NCBI RefSeq assembly: GCF_000242255.2
Contig: NC_017033.1
Coordinates: 1,116,001 to 1,180,000 of the forward strand
DNA: 64,000 bases
Source: Frateuria aurantia DSM 6220
Lineage (GTDB): Bacteria; Pseudomonadota; Gammaproteobacteria; Xanthomonadales; Rhodanobacteraceae
Direction of reading: 5' to 3'
Shown: positions 53,937 through 63,375 of the stretch, one piece after another
Layout of the letters: every line of letters starts with the position of its first letter
Numbering within the stretch: position 1 is the stretch's first letter
Notes under the pieces: model-generated
What the model was told of the DNA's origin: nothing
Database searches by the model: none
Seen by the model: the letters and a program-made list of their open reading frames with translations, nothing else
Position numbers and translations under genes: made by a program

Positions 53937-55439
53937 ATGAGCAAAGAACTGTTGCTGGTGGTTGATGCGGTAGCCAATGAAAAGGGCGTGCCGCGGGAAG
54001 TGATTTTCAGCGCAATGGAAGCGGCACTGGCCTCGGCGGCCAAGAAGCGCTATCCGGAAGAAGAGCCCGATATCCGGGTGGTAATCCATCGCCACACGGG
54101 CGAGTACCAGACCTTCCGGCGCTGGGAAGTCATCGCCGATGACGGCGAAATGGAATCGCCGTTCTTCCAGCTGCGTCTGATGGATGCCGTCGACGAGCGT
54201 GAAGACGCCCAGGTCGGCGAGTACATCGAGCAGCAGATCGAGAATGCCGAATTCGGTCGCATCGCGGCGCAGGCTGCCAAGCAGGTCATCGTGCAGCGCG
54301 TGCGTGAAGCCGAGCGTCAGCAGGTGGTTGATGCCTTTGTCGATCGCATCGGCGAGCTGGTCACCGGCATCGTCAAGCGTGTCGAGCGCGGCAATATCTA
54401 TATGGATCTGGGCGCCAACGCCGAGGCCTTCATTCCGCGCGACAAGACGATTCCGCGCGAGGCCGTGCGTGTCGGCGATCGTGTGCGCGGCTATCTGTAC
54501 GAAGTGAAATCCGAAGTGCGCGGTCCGCAGCTGTTCGTGTCGCGTGCCGCTCCAGAGTTCATGATCGAGCTGTTCAAGCTTGAAGTGCCGGAAGTCGGTC
54601 AGGGTCTGGTCGAGATCAAGGGCTGCGCCCGTGACCCGGGTGATCGCGCCAAGATCGCCGTGCTGGCTCACGATCCGCGCACCGATCCCATCGGCGCCTG
54701 CATCGGTATGCGCGGTTCGCGTGTGCAGGCCGTGTCCAACGAGCTCAATGGCGAGCGCGTCGACATCATCCTGTGGCACGAGAACCAGGCCCAGTACGTC
54801 ATCAATGCGATGGCGCCGGCCGAAGTGCAGTCGATCATCATGGATGAAGACAAGCATTCGATGGATATCGCGGTGGCCGAGGACAAGCTGTCCCAAGCCA
54901 TCGGCCGCGGTGGCCAGAACGTGCGTCTGGCCAGCAAACTGACCGGCTGGCAACTGAATGTGATGACCCAGGACCAGGTGGCCGCGAAGAGCGAGGCCGA
55001 GCAGGACAGCGCTCGCCAGCTGTTCATGGACAAGCTGGAAGTGGATCAGGAAATCGCCAACATCCTGGTGCAGGAGGGCTTCTCCAGTGTCGAGGAGATT
55101 GCCTATGTGCCCAGTGCCGAGTTGCTGGCGGTGGAAGGTTTCGACGAGGATATCGTCGAGGAATTGCGTGCGCGTGCGCGTGACGCCCTGCTGACCGAGG
55201 CCTTGGCCGTCGAAGAGGGTACGGTGGCTGAACCGTCCGAAGAGCTGGTTGCCCTCGAGGGTATGGACGATGCCACGCTGGATGCTCTGGTTGAACGTGA
55301 AATCCTGACCCTGGATGATCTGGGTGACCTGGCGGTCGATGATCTGATCGACATTCCGGGCATGGATGAAAAGCGTGCAGCGGCCTTGATCATGGCTGCT
55401 CGTGCGCCGCTGATCGAGCGACTGGAGCACGGCGGCTGA
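53937..55439 (+). CDS. nusA: Transcription termination/antitermination factor NusA
   Basis: This 500-residue protein has an N-terminal RNAP-binding domain (about 1-125), an S1 domain (about 135-200, [21 protein letters not shown]) and two KH domains (about 230-345). Two C-terminal acidic NusA repeats follow (about 365-495), the gammaproteobacterial form. It controls pausing, termination and rRNA antitermination. GGAG lies before ATG 53937. Confidence 0.96.
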   Translation: MSKELLLVVDAVANEKGVPREVIFSAMEAALASAAKKRYPEEEPDIRVVIHRHTGEYQTFRRWEVIADDGEMESPFFQLRLMDAVDEREDAQVGEYIEQQIENAEFGRIAAQAAKQVIVQRVREAERQQVVDAFVDRIGELVTGIVKRVERGNIYMDLGANAEAFIPRDKTIPREAVRVGDRVRGYLYEVKSEVRGPQLFVSRAAPEFMIELFKLEVPEVGQGLVEIKGCARDPGDRAKIAVLAHDPRTDPIGACIGMRGSRVQAVSNELNGERVDIILWHENQAQYVINAMAPAEVQSIIMDEDKHSMDIAVAEDKLSQAIGRGGQNVRLASKLTGWQLNVMTQDQVAAKSEAEQDSARQLFMDKLEVDQEIANILVQEGFSSVEEIAYVPSAELLAVEGFDEDIVEELRARARDALLTEALAVEEGTVAEPSEELVALEGMDDATLDALVEREILTLDDLGDLAVDDLIDIPGMDEKRAAALIMAARAPLIERLEHGG

Positions 55440-55507
55440 TCGATCGCTGGCTTCACCCTGGAGGGTGTGCCGGAGCAGCCGGGTAGTTCATATCCAAGGA
55501 TGGCCAT

Positions 55508-55531
55508 GCCCATGCGGATCTTCGCATGGGC
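55508..55531 (+). other. Hairpin between nusA and infB
   Basis: GCCCATGCG, 6-nt loop GATCTT, CGCATGGGC: a perfect 9-bp stem without a T-run, 33 bp before infB. It is a candidate processing or stability element. Confidence 0.5.
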
Positions 55532-55563
55532 AATCAGCGCGGGAATGGCGGAGAAAGAATACG

Positions 55564-58398
55564 ATGTCAGACGTCACCATCAAACAATTGGCCCAGGTTC
55601 TGGGAATGCCGGTCACCAAGCTGCTCAGCCAGCTGGGTGAGGCCGGCATGCAGTTTTCCGATCCGGAGCAGATCATCAGCAGCACCGAAAAGGTGAAGTT
55701 GCTGGGCTTTCTGCGCCGGTCTCATGGCAAGGGCGAAGCTGTCGCCGAGCCGGCCGACACCTCGCCGCGCCAGATCACCCTGAAGCGACGCAAGGTCAGT
55801 GAACTGACTGTTGCGGCGCCGGGTGGCCGTGGTGCCAGCAGCGCGAAGACCGTCAATGTCGAAGTCCGTGCCAAGCGTACCTACGTCAAGCGCAGCGCGC
55901 TGAACGAAGATGCGCAGGGCGTGGATGAGTCGCAGGACGAGATCTCGCAGCAGGCGCTGGAGTCGCAGCAGGCCCAGGCCGAGCAGGAACGGATCGAGGC
56001 CGAACAGCGCAAGGCCGCCGAGGCGGCTGCCCGTGAAGAAGCGGCGCGCCAGCAGGCCGAGCGCGAGGCGGCGGAAGCCGAGGCACGTGCCCGGGCGGAA
56101 GCCGAGGAGCGTGCCCGGGCCGAACAGGCCGAGCGTGAAGCCGCCGAGGCGCGTGCCGAGGCCGAGCGCGCCAGTGTTGCGGAAAAGAAGAATACTGAAG
56201 ACAAACGAGAGGAATCAGTGCCGGTAGTGCAGAAAATAGACCCCAGTGCCTTGGGCATGATCGTGCCGCGGATCCACGAGCCGCGCCGGCGTGAAAAGCC
56301 GGTGGCCAAGCCCGCTGCGCCCGCTGCCAAGCCCGCACCGGTGGTCAAGCCTGCCGCGCCGGCAGCCAGTGGCAATGCCGCCGGCAACGGTCCTCGTGGT
56401 GCCGCGGGTACCAGCAACGGCAGTCGTGCCGGCGCTGGCGGTCGTGGTCGCGATGAAGGTGGCCAAGGCAAGCGTTTTGCCGGTGGCGAACTGCATCTGA
56501 GCGATGCCGATCGCGCCCGTCGCAGCAGCAATGCCCGTCGTGGCAAGCCCGGCAAGGGCGGCCGTGACTTCGGTCGCAACAGCTCCGCGCCGAGCCAGAC
56601 CGGGCCGCACGGCTTCTCGCGTCCGACCGCACCAGTGGTGCGCGAAGTCGCGATCAGTGACAGCAATACGGTTTCCGATCTGGCCCAGAAGATGGCAGTC
56701 AAGGGCGCCGAGGTGGTCAAGGCGCTGTTCAAGATGGGCGTGATGGCGACCATCAACCAGGCCATCGACCACGATACCGCGGTGCTGGTGGTCGAAGAAC
56801 TGGGCCATACCCCCGTCGAGGCCAGCGAGAACAATGCCGAGGCCGCCCTGGCCGCGCATACCCAGAACGCCGAGCTGGAGGGTGAAAAGACGCCGCGTCC
56901 GCCGGTGGTGACCATCATGGGTCACGTCGACCACGGCAAGACCTCGTTGCTTGACTATATCCGTCGCACCAAGGTCGCTTCGGGCGAAGCCGGCGGCATT
57001 ACCCAGCATATCGGTGCCTACCATGTGAATACGCCGAAGGGCGTGATCACCTTCCTGGACACCCCGGGCCATGCCGCGTTCACCTCGATGCGCGCCCGTG
57101 GCGCGCAGTCCACAGATATCGTGGTGCTGGTGGTCGCCTCCGACGATGGTGTCATGCCGCAGACGGCCGAAGCCGTGCAGCATGCCCGTGCCGCGAAGGT
57201 GCCGCTGATCGTGGCGCTGAACAAGATGGACAAGCCCGATGCCAATCCCGACCACGTCAAGCAGGGTCTGGGCAATCTGGAAGTGATTCCGGAAGAGTGG
57301 GGTGGCGATACGCCGTTCATCCCGGTCTCGGCCAAGACCGGCCTGGGCATCGACGACCTGCTGGATGCGATCTCGGTGCAGGCCGAAGTGATGGAGCTGA
57401 CGGCTGTCGAAGACGGCGCGGCTTCGGGCGTGGTGATCGAGTCCAGTCTGGATCGCGGCCGGGGTCCGGTGGCGACGGTGCTCGTGCAGCAAGGCACCCT
57501 CAAGCGTGGCGACTTCGTGGTCTGCGGCATCGAATACGGTCGTATGCGTGCCCTGGTCGACGAGACCGGCAAGACCGTGCAGGAAGCCGGTCCGTCGATT
57601 CCGGTGCAGGTGCTGGGTCTGTCCGGCGTGCCGGAAGCCGGTGACGACTTCGTGGTGGTCGCCGACGAGCGTCTGGCCCGTGAAGTGGCCGCCGAGCGTC
57701 AGCAGAAGCGTCGCGATTCGCGGATGGTCAGCAAGGCCAACCGCCTGGAAGACATCATGGCCCAGATGGGTCAGGGTGCCGAAATGCAGACCCTCAACAT
57801 TCTGGTCAAGGCCGATGTGCAGGGTTCGGTGCAGGCTCTGCGCGAGTCGTTGAGCCAGATCGGCAACGAAAACGTGAAGGTCAACGTGATCGCTTCCGGC
57901 GTCGGTGGCATCACCGAGTCCGACGCGACCCTTGCGGCCGCCTCCAAGGCGCTGGTGATCGGCTTCAATGTCCGTGCCGATGCTTCGGCCCGCAAGGTGA
58001 TCGATACCAGCGGTCTGGACGTGCGTTACTTCTCGATCATTTATGACGTGATCGACCAGGTGAAGCAGGCCGCTTCAGGTCTGCTGGGCGTGGAGATCCG
58101 CGAGGAGATCATCGGCATCGCCGAAGTCCGCGAAGTGTTCCGCAGCTCCAAGTTCGGTGCCGTGGCCGGTTCGATGGTGGTCGAGGGTACGGTCAAGCGC
58201 AACAAGCCGATCCGTGTGCTGCGCAACAATACCGTGGTCTTCCAGGGCGAGCTGGAATCGTTGCGCCGCTTCAAGGAGCTGGTGGACGAAGTCCGTAACG
58301 GCATGGAGTGCGGTATCGCGGTCAAGCAGTACAACGACGTCAAGGTCGGCGACCAGATCGAGTGCTTCGAGCGTATCGAAGTGGCTCGTACGCTTTGA
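55564..58398 (+). CDS. infB: Translation initiation factor IF-2
   Basis: This is a 944-residue GTPase. The N-terminal IF2N subdomain (1-50) is followed by a long Glu/Ala/Arg-rich helical linker (about 140-215) and a basic Gly/Arg-rich region. A second IF2N-like motif ([23 protein letters not shown]) follows, then the G domain with GHVDHGKT (G453-T460), DTPGHAAF and NKMDKP, and C-terminal domains that bind fMet-tRNA. An internal GTG start at 56218 may give a shorter isoform. Confidence 0.96.
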   Translation: MSDVTIKQLAQVLGMPVTKLLSQLGEAGMQFSDPEQIISSTEKVKLLGFLRRSHGKGEAVAEPADTSPRQITLKRRKVSELTVAAPGGRGASSAKTVNVEVRAKRTYVKRSALNEDAQGVDESQDEISQQALESQQAQAEQERIEAEQRKAAEAAAREEAARQQAEREAAEAEARARAEAEERARAEQAEREAAEARAEAERASVAEKKNTEDKREESVPVVQKIDPSALGMIVPRIHEPRRREKPVAKPAAPAAKPAPVVKPAAPAASGNAAGNGPRGAAGTSNGSRAGAGGRGRDEGGQGKRFAGGELHLSDADRARRSSNARRGKPGKGGRDFGRNSSAPSQTGPHGFSRPTAPVVREVAISDSNTVSDLAQKMAVKGAEVVKALFKMGVMATINQAIDHDTAVLVVEELGHTPVEASENNAEAALAAHTQNAELEGEKTPRPPVVTIMGHVDHGKTSLLDYIRRTKVASGEAGGITQHIGAYHVNTPKGVITFLDTPGHAAFTSMRARGAQSTDIVVLVVASDDGVMPQTAEAVQHARAAKVPLIVALNKMDKPDANPDHVKQGLGNLEVIPEEWGGDTPFIPVSAKTGLGIDDLLDAISVQAEVMELTAVEDGAASGVVIESSLDRGRGPVATVLVQQGTLKRGDFVVCGIEYGRMRALVDETGKTVQEAGPSIPVQVLGLSGVPEAGDDFVVVADERLAREVAAERQQKRRDSRMVSKANRLEDIMAQMGQGAEMQTLNILVKADVQGSVQALRESLSQIGNENVKVNVIASGVGGITESDATLAAASKALVIGFNVRADASARKVIDTSGLDVRYFSIIYDVIDQVKQAASGLLGVEIREEIIGIAEVREVFRSSKFGAVAGSMVVEGTVKRNKPIRVLRNNTVVFQGELESLRRFKELVDEVRNGMECGIAVKQYNDVKVGDQIECFERIEVARTL
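56207..56220 (+). promoter_or_regulatory. Possible internal translation start (IF2-2-like) in infB
   Basis: GAGAGGAA followed at 56218 by an in-frame GTG (Val219). The spacing is ideal. The local codons AAA CGA GAG GAA TCA are unusually A-rich for this GC-rich gene, as if kept to preserve the Shine-Dalgarno site. E. coli infB also makes short IF2 forms from internal starts. Confidence 0.5.
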
Positions 58399-58411
58399 TC
58401 CAGGTGTCATC

Positions 58412-58441
58412 GGTGACGGTGCGGCGGGGCCGCCCGTCACC
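58412..58441 (+). other. Strong hairpin between infB and rbfA
   Basis: GGTGACGG, a bulged T, GCGGC, loop GGG, GCCGC, then CCGTCACC: 13 bp of stem and no T-run, 44 bp before rbfA. It may be an RNase III or RNase E processing site. Confidence 0.55.
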
Positions 58442-58485
58442 TGATCCGCGCCGCTTTGTCTGTGGCCAGTGGCCGGGAGAGAACT

Positions 58486-58872
58486 ATGCCTTCACGTGAT
58501 TTCAAGCGGACCGATCGCGTCGGCGCCGAGCTGAGGCGGGAAATCGGGCTGCTGGTGCATGCCGCCGTCCGCGAGCATGCACTGCCTTCGGTCAGCGTGT
58601 CCGATGTCGAGGTCACCCGTGACCTGGACTGGGCGACCATCTGGGTGACCGCGCTGATGCCGGAAAAATCGGCCGAGGCGGTCAAGGGTCTGAAACTGCT
58701 GGCCCCTGAATTCCGCCGCGCGTTGTCGCGCAGCATGCGACTGCGGCGAGTGCCGGAACTGCGTTTCAAATATGATGACTCGGTCGACCGCGGTGAGCGG
58801 ATCGAAAGCCTGCTGCGCGCCAACCCGCTGCCGCCGGCCGACGAAGAGACGGATCAGGCCGACGAGGCCTAA
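58486..58872 (+). CDS. rbfA: Ribosome-binding factor A
   Basis: This 128-residue KH-like 30S maturation and cold-shock protein has FKRTDRVGAELRREIGLLVH at the start and VEVTRDLDWATIWVT in the centre. LRRVPELRFKYDDSVDRGERIESLL is the conserved C-terminal part. GGGAGAGA precedes ATG 58486. Confidence 0.94.
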   Translation: MPSRDFKRTDRVGAELRREIGLLVHAAVREHALPSVSVSDVEVTRDLDWATIWVTALMPEKSAEAVKGLKLLAPEFRRALSRSMRLRRVPELRFKYDDSVDRGERIESLLRANPLPPADEETDQADEA

Positions 58873-58923
58873 GCTTCAGCGCCATCCGTGAGGGTCACGG
58901 ATGGTGTGTCATGTGATGGGTGT

Positions 58924-59880
58924 ATGTCCCGAATCGTATTTCGTGATCTGAATGGCATCGTGCTGCTCGACAAGCCTCTGGGGCTGAGTTCGAACCAGGC
59001 GTTGCAGAAGGCCCGGCGGTTGTTCCGGGCCGCCAAGGGCGGTCATACCGGTGCGCTGGACCCGCAGGCCAGCGGCATGTTGCCGCTTTGCTTTGGCGAG
59101 GCCACCAAGGTGGCCGGTCTGCTGCTAGGCTCGGCCAAGCGCTATCGTGCCCAAGTGCAGCTGGGCGCGACCACGGCCACCGGCGATGCCGATGGCGAGG
59201 TGCTGGAGCGTCGTGCCGTTCCTGAAATCTCCGGTGAGCGTCTGCATGCCGTGCTGGCCAGCCAGGTGGGCCGGATCCGCCAGCAGCCTCCGGTCTACAG
59301 CGCGCTGAAAGTCGACGGCGAACCGGCGTATCGCCGGGTCCGGCGTGGCGAAGAGGTCGAGGTTGCCGCGCGCGAGGTGGAAATCTTCCGCATCGAACTG
59401 CTGCAGCACCGTGCCGACTGGCTGGAAATCGAAGTCGACTGCGGCTCGGGGACCTATATCCGGAGCCTGGCCGTCGACATCGGCGAAGCCCTGGGCTGCG
59501 GTGCGCATATTTGTGCCCTGCGCCGTGATTGGGTCGATCCGTTCCAGGAGGCGCCCATGCTGAGCCTGGAGCAGCTCGAGCAGGCCGCGGCCGAGAGCGA
59601 TGCGGCCTTGCTGGCCCATCTGCTGCCTCTGGAGCAGGGGCTCAAACGCTTTGACATGATTCATCTCGATGCGGACCAGAGCCTGGCGATCAGGCAGGGC
59701 CGCCGCGTGGTGATTCCCGACCAGTCCATTGCCGAGACGGCGCTGGCGCTGGATGAGGCCGCCGTACCGGTGGCCTTGGTACATGTGGCATCGGGTGGTG
59801 TGATCACCATCCAGCGTGGACTGAATCTGGGTCCTGCCCCTGCGGTGGAAGACATGATGCCTTCCGGCAACGGGGCTTGA
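58924..59880 (+). CDS. truB: tRNA pseudouridine-55 synthase TruB
   Basis: This 318-residue enzyme makes pseudouridine 55 in the T-loop of tRNAs. Catalytic D46 is in HTGALDPQASGMLP, and GIVLLDKPLGLSSNQAL, RQQPPVYSALKVDGEPAY and SGTYIRSLAVDIGEALG are present. The C-terminal PUA-like domain (about 245-310) is retained. The start at 58924 gives the family-like MSRIVFRDLNGIVLLDKP. Confidence 0.95.
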   Translation: MSRIVFRDLNGIVLLDKPLGLSSNQALQKARRLFRAAKGGHTGALDPQASGMLPLCFGEATKVAGLLLGSAKRYRAQVQLGATTATGDADGEVLERRAVPEISGERLHAVLASQVGRIRQQPPVYSALKVDGEPAYRRVRRGEEVEVAAREVEIFRIELLQHRADWLEIEVDCGSGTYIRSLAVDIGEALGCGAHICALRRDWVDPFQEAPMLSLEQLEQAAAESDAALLAHLLPLEQGLKRFDMIHLDADQSLAIRQGRRVVIPDQSIAETALALDEAAVPVALVHVASGGVITIQRGLNLGPAPAVEDMMPSGNGA

Positions 59881-59907
59881 CAGATGAACGCGATCCCGGC
59901 GTGGCTC

Positions 59908-59937
59908 TTGTTGTGTTTGTGTCTGGGTCGTTACAAT
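59908..59937 (+). promoter_or_regulatory. Candidate rpsO promoter
   Basis: TTGTTG, 18 bp, TACAAT, in the truB-rpsO gap. Transcription would start near 59945, giving a leader that contains the long hairpin below. Confidence 0.55.
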
Positions 59938-59970
59938 AGGCAGCTTGTTTCAATCAACCATTCAACGTAA

Positions 59971-60028
59971 GCGAAGCATGCGCAACGACATCAAGTGCCG
60001 TTGCGCATGCTTCGCATCCGCTTTTTTT
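59971..60028 (+). terminator. Perfect 17-bp hairpin with T7 in the rpsO leader (attenuator or RNase III site)
   Basis: Left arm 59971-59987 (GCGAAGCATGCGCAACG) pairs exactly with 59999-60015. The loop is 11 nt. A run of seven T follows 6 nt later (60022-60028), directly before the rpsO Shine-Dalgarno AGGAAGAG. It may terminate truB transcripts, attenuate rpsO-pnp, or be cleaved by RNase III. Confidence 0.7.
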
Positions 60029-60042
60029 AGGAAGAGATACTC

Positions 60043-60312
60043 ATGTCCCTGACCGCTGAACAGACCGGCAAGATCATTGCTGACTACGGCCGCGTGCCGA
60101 ACGATACCGGCTCGCCGGAAGTCCAGGTGGCCCTGCTGTCCGCCCGCATCACCCACCTGACCGAGCACTTCAAGACCCACAAGCAGGACCACCATTCCCG
60201 TCGTGGTCTGCTGAAGCTGGTCAACCAGCGCAAGCGCCTGCTGGCCTATCTGAAGAACAGCGATCTCGCTCGCTACCAGACCCTGATCGAGCGTCTGGGC
60301 CTGCGTCGCTAA
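60043..60312 (+). CDS. rpsO: 30S ribosomal protein S15
   Basis: This 89-residue protein reads [36 protein letters not shown] and ends LIERLGLRR, the normal S15 length. It binds 16S rRNA early in 30S assembly. In E. coli it represses its own mRNA. The leader here instead shows a long hairpin close to the start. Confidence 0.97.
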   Translation: MSLTAEQTGKIIADYGRVPNDTGSPEVQVALLSARITHLTEHFKTHKQDHHSRRGLLKLVNQRKRLLAYLKNSDLARYQTLIERLGLRR

Positions 60313-60330
60313 GCACACGAGGAGAGCTAC

Positions 60331-62436
60331 GTGGCGAAAGTAACCAAGTCATTCCAGTACGGTAAACACGAGGTCAAGCTGGAGACGGGCGAAATCGCCC
60401 GCCAGGCCTCGGGTGCCGTCATGGCAAGCATGGGCGGCACCGTCGTGCTGGTCTCCGTCGTGGCGGCTGCCAAGCCCCGCGAAGGCCAGGACTTCTTCCC
60501 CCTGACCGTCGACTATGTCGAGAAGTTCTACTCGGCCGGCCGGATCCCCGGCGGTTTCTTCAAGCGCGAAGGTCGTCCGACCGAGAAAGAGACGCTGACC
60601 TCGCGTCTGATCGATCGTCCGGTGCGTCCGCTGTTCCCGGAAGAGTACAAGAACGAAGTGCAGGTCATCGCTCAGGTGATCTCGCTGAACCCGGAAATCG
60701 ATGGCGACATCGTCGCCATGCTGGGTGCCTCGGCCGCGTTGAGCCTGGCCGGCATCCCGTTCAAGGGCCCGATCGGCGCCGCCCGCGTCGGTTATGCCAA
60801 TGGCCAATACCTGCTGAACCCCACCGTTTCGGAGCTGAAGACCTCGGCCCTGGATCTGGTCGTGGCCGGTACCAGCAACGCCGTGCTGATGGTTGAATCC
60901 GAAGCCCAGCTGCTGACCGAGGAAGTCATGCTCGGCGCCGTGGTGTTCGGTCACCAGCAGATGCAGACCGCGATCAACGCGATCGCCGAACTGGCCACCG
61001 AAGCGGCTCGCCCGTCTTCGACCTGGACCGCTCCGGCCCGCAACGAAGCGCTGGTGGCAGCCATTGCCGGTGCCGTCGGCGACAAGCTGGCGCAGGCCTT
61101 CCAGGTCCGCGACAAGCTGCAGCGTCGCGACGCGATCTCCGCCATCAAGGCCGACGTGTTGGCCGAGCTGGCTCCGCAGGCAGAAGCCAACGCCTGGCCC
61201 GCCGCCGAGCTGGCCAAGGAGTTCGCCGAGCTGGAATACCGCACCATGCGTGACAGCGTCCTGCAGACCAAGGTCCGCATCGACGGCCGTCAGCTGGCTG
61301 ACGTGCGTCCGATCTCGGTCCGCGTCGGCGTGCTGCCGCGCACCCATGGTTCGGCCCTGTTCACCCGTGGCGAGACCCAGGCTCTGGTGGTAGCTACCTT
61401 GGGTACCACCCGCGACGCGCAGATCATCGATGCGCCCGAAGGTGAGTCCAAGGACAGCTTCCTGTTCCATTACAACTTCCCTCCGTTCTCGGTGGGCGAA
61501 ACCGGCCGTTTCGGCGCTCCCAAGCGTCGCGAAATCGGTCATGGTCGTCTGGCCAAGCGCGGCGTGCAGGCCGTCAAGCCCAGCATCGAGGAATTCCCGT
61601 ACGTGATCCGCATGGTTTCGGAAATCACCGAATCCAACGGCTCCTCGTCGATGGCCTCGGTCTGCGGTTCCTCGCTGGCCATGATGGACGCCGGCGTGCC
61701 CCTGAAGGCCCCCGTGGCCGGTATCGCCATGGGTCTGGTCAAGGAAGGCGACAACTATGTCGTGCTGTCCGACATCCTGGGTGACGAAGATCACCTGGGC
61801 GACATGGACTTCAAGGTGGCCGGTACCGCGGAAGGTATCTCGGCGCTGCAGATGGACATCAAGATCGACGGTATCACCGAAGAGATCATGAAGGTCGCTC
61901 TGGAGCAGGCCAAGGGTGGTCGTCTGCATATCCTGGGCGAAATGGCCAAGGGTCTGAACGCTCCCCGCGAGGAAATGAGCGAATTCGCCCCGCGTCTGCT
62001 GACCATCAAGATCCATCCGGACAAGATCCGCGAAGTGATCGGCAAGGGTGGCGCCACCATCCGCGCCATCACCGAAGAGACCGGTACCACCATCGACATC
62101 ACCGATGACGGCAATGTCGTGATCGCCTCGGTCAACCGCGAAGCGGCCGATGCCGCCAAACTGCGCATCGAGCAGATCGTTTCCGACGTCGAGCCGGGCC
62201 GGATCTACGAAGGCAAGGTCGCCAAGCTGATGGACTTTGGTGCCTTCGTCACCATCCTGCCGGGCAAGGACGGACTGGTCCACGTTTCGCAGATCTCCAA
62301 CGAGCGCGTCGAAAAGGTTTCCGACAAGCTCAAGGAAGGCGATATCGTCAAGGTCAAGGTGCTGGAAGTCGACAAGCAGGGCCGTATCCGCCTGTCGATC
62401 AAGGCCGTTGCCGAAGACGAGGCCGCGTCCGCCTGA
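60331..62436 (+). CDS. pnp: Polynucleotide phosphorylase
   Basis: This 701-residue 3'-5' phosphorolytic exoribonuclease and degradosome partner has two RNase PH domains (about 10-145 and 310-545), a helical linker, a KH domain (about 550-615, [16 protein letters not shown]) and an S1 domain (about 620-690, [20 protein letters not shown]). It starts with GTG after GAGGAGAGCTAC. It is co-transcribed with rpsO, as in E. coli. Confidence 0.96.
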   Translation: MAKVTKSFQYGKHEVKLETGEIARQASGAVMASMGGTVVLVSVVAAAKPREGQDFFPLTVDYVEKFYSAGRIPGGFFKREGRPTEKETLTSRLIDRPVRPLFPEEYKNEVQVIAQVISLNPEIDGDIVAMLGASAALSLAGIPFKGPIGAARVGYANGQYLLNPTVSELKTSALDLVVAGTSNAVLMVESEAQLLTEEVMLGAVVFGHQQMQTAINAIAELATEAARPSSTWTAPARNEALVAAIAGAVGDKLAQAFQVRDKLQRRDAISAIKADVLAELAPQAEANAWPAAELAKEFAELEYRTMRDSVLQTKVRIDGRQLADVRPISVRVGVLPRTHGSALFTRGETQALVVATLGTTRDAQIIDAPEGESKDSFLFHYNFPPFSVGETGRFGAPKRREIGHGRLAKRGVQAVKPSIEEFPYVIRMVSEITESNGSSSMASVCGSSLAMMDAGVPLKAPVAGIAMGLVKEGDNYVVLSDILGDEDHLGDMDFKVAGTAEGISALQMDIKIDGITEEIMKVALEQAKGGRLHILGEMAKGLNAPREEMSEFAPRLLTIKIHPDKIREVIGKGGATIRAITEETGTTIDITDDGNVVIASVNREAADAAKLRIEQIVSDVEPGRIYEGKVAKLMDFGAFVTILPGKDGLVHVSQISNERVEKVSDKLKEGDIVKVKVLEVDKQGRIRLSIKAVAEDEAASA

Positions 62437-62463
62437 TTCCAGGCTGACAAGCTCTGAAACAGA

Positions 62464-62491
62464 AAAGCCCGGCGCAAGCCGGGCTTTTTTT
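62464..62491 (+). terminator. Rho-independent terminator of the rpsO-pnp operon
   Basis: AAGCCCGGC, loop GCAA, GCCGGGCTT, then TTTTT. It is 28 bp after the pnp stop. Confidence 0.93.
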
Positions 62492-62493
62492 GT

Positions 62494-62520
62494 GCCCGCT
62501 TGCCACTGCAGCAAGCGGGC
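62494..62520. repeat. Second inverted repeat after pnp
   Basis: GCCCGCTTGC, 7 nt, GCAAGCGGGC: a perfect 10-bp stem immediately after the terminator T-run, with no T-run of its own. It could be a back-up 3' structure or an operator for the next operon. Confidence 0.45.
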
Positions 62521-62637
62521 TGTGATCCGAGCGCGTGCGCTGTCGTCGAGGCACAGGTTTATCGAGGATAAGGCGCTAGGCTATGCTGTCCTGCCCGTTG
62601 TGTGGGTGGTATCTGAAAGGGAGCATGAACGGACCTC

Positions 62638-63375
62638 ATGATGGAACCGTTGATGGTGGTCGAAATTCAGGCGCGCAGCCTGCAAGGTCGTACCCGGCCT
62701 TTTCAATGTCGGGGCGCGGATGGTCATCTGTATTTCGTCAAAGGGCGCGATGCGGGACAGCGAAGTCTGATATGCGAATGGTTGGGAGGGCACTTGGCCA
62801 AGGCTTTTGGGCTTCCCATACCTGATTTCTTGATTGCTCGTGCGCCTCGGGAACTTCTTGCCTTGCACCCTGAGGGGCAGTATCTCGGTGACCTGCCATT
62901 ATTCGCTTCCCGCAAAATCGAGCAGGCACAGGAATTCAATCTGGCTCAGTTGCCTGAGGTACCGAACAGATTGCAACGGGATGTGTTGATGTTTGATTGG
63001 TGGATTCATAATGCCGATCGCACCTTGAGCATTCGTAGTGGCAATCCGAACCTGCTGTGGAATGTACCCTCTTCCGCCCTTGCCGTGATCGATCAGAATC
63101 TCGCTTTTGAGCGTGACTTCGATGATGTGACCTTCTGTGAAACCCATGTGTTCTCCGGGCAGATTGTTCCGTTGGGGCAGGATATGTTTGAGCCGGACCG
63201 GTACCGTGACAAGTTTGCCCGTGCACTGGAAGTATGGGACGAGGCCTGCAAAAATGTTCCACCCGAATGGTGGTTCGTCGACGAAGAGCAGACGGTGTCA
63301 ACCGACTTTGATCCAGACGAGACCTTCACCTTGCTGAGCCGCTATGCCAACACTGACTTCTGGAGGCTGATCTGA
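62638..63375 (+). CDS. HipA-like kinase (HipA_2 type)
   Basis: This 245-residue protein has the short HipA-like kinase fold. The candidate ATP lysine is K35 (YFVKG). The catalytic loop is MFDWWIHNADRT with D120, H124 and D127, followed by GNPNLLW. The metal-binding IDQNLAF has D152. It lacks the N-terminal region of full HipA. The stop overlaps the DUF3037 start (TGATG), a pairing seen in many genomes. It may phosphorylate a protein target, but whether it acts as a toxin is unknown. The start (62638 or 62641) has only a weak ribosome-binding site. Confidence 0.75.
   Translation: MMEPLMVVEIQARSLQGRTRPFQCRGADGHLYFVKGRDAGQRSLICEWLGGHLAKAFGLPIPDFLIARAPRELLALHPEGQYLGDLPLFASRKIEQAQEFNLAQLPEVPNRLQRDVLMFDWWIHNADRTLSIRSGNPNLLWNVPSSALAVIDQNLAFERDFDDVTFCETHVFSGQIVPLGQDMFEPDRYRDKFARALEVWDEACKNVPPEWWFVDEEQTVSTDFDPDETFTLLSRYANTDFWRLI

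Noticed and set aside
53667-55430. 587-codon open frame on the minus strand
   Set aside because: It is antisense to nusA and part of rimP, with no recognisable fold.
60349-62514. 721-codon open frame on the minus strand
   Set aside because: It is fully antisense to pnp and rich in low-complexity His/Gly/Asp runs typical of shadow frames.
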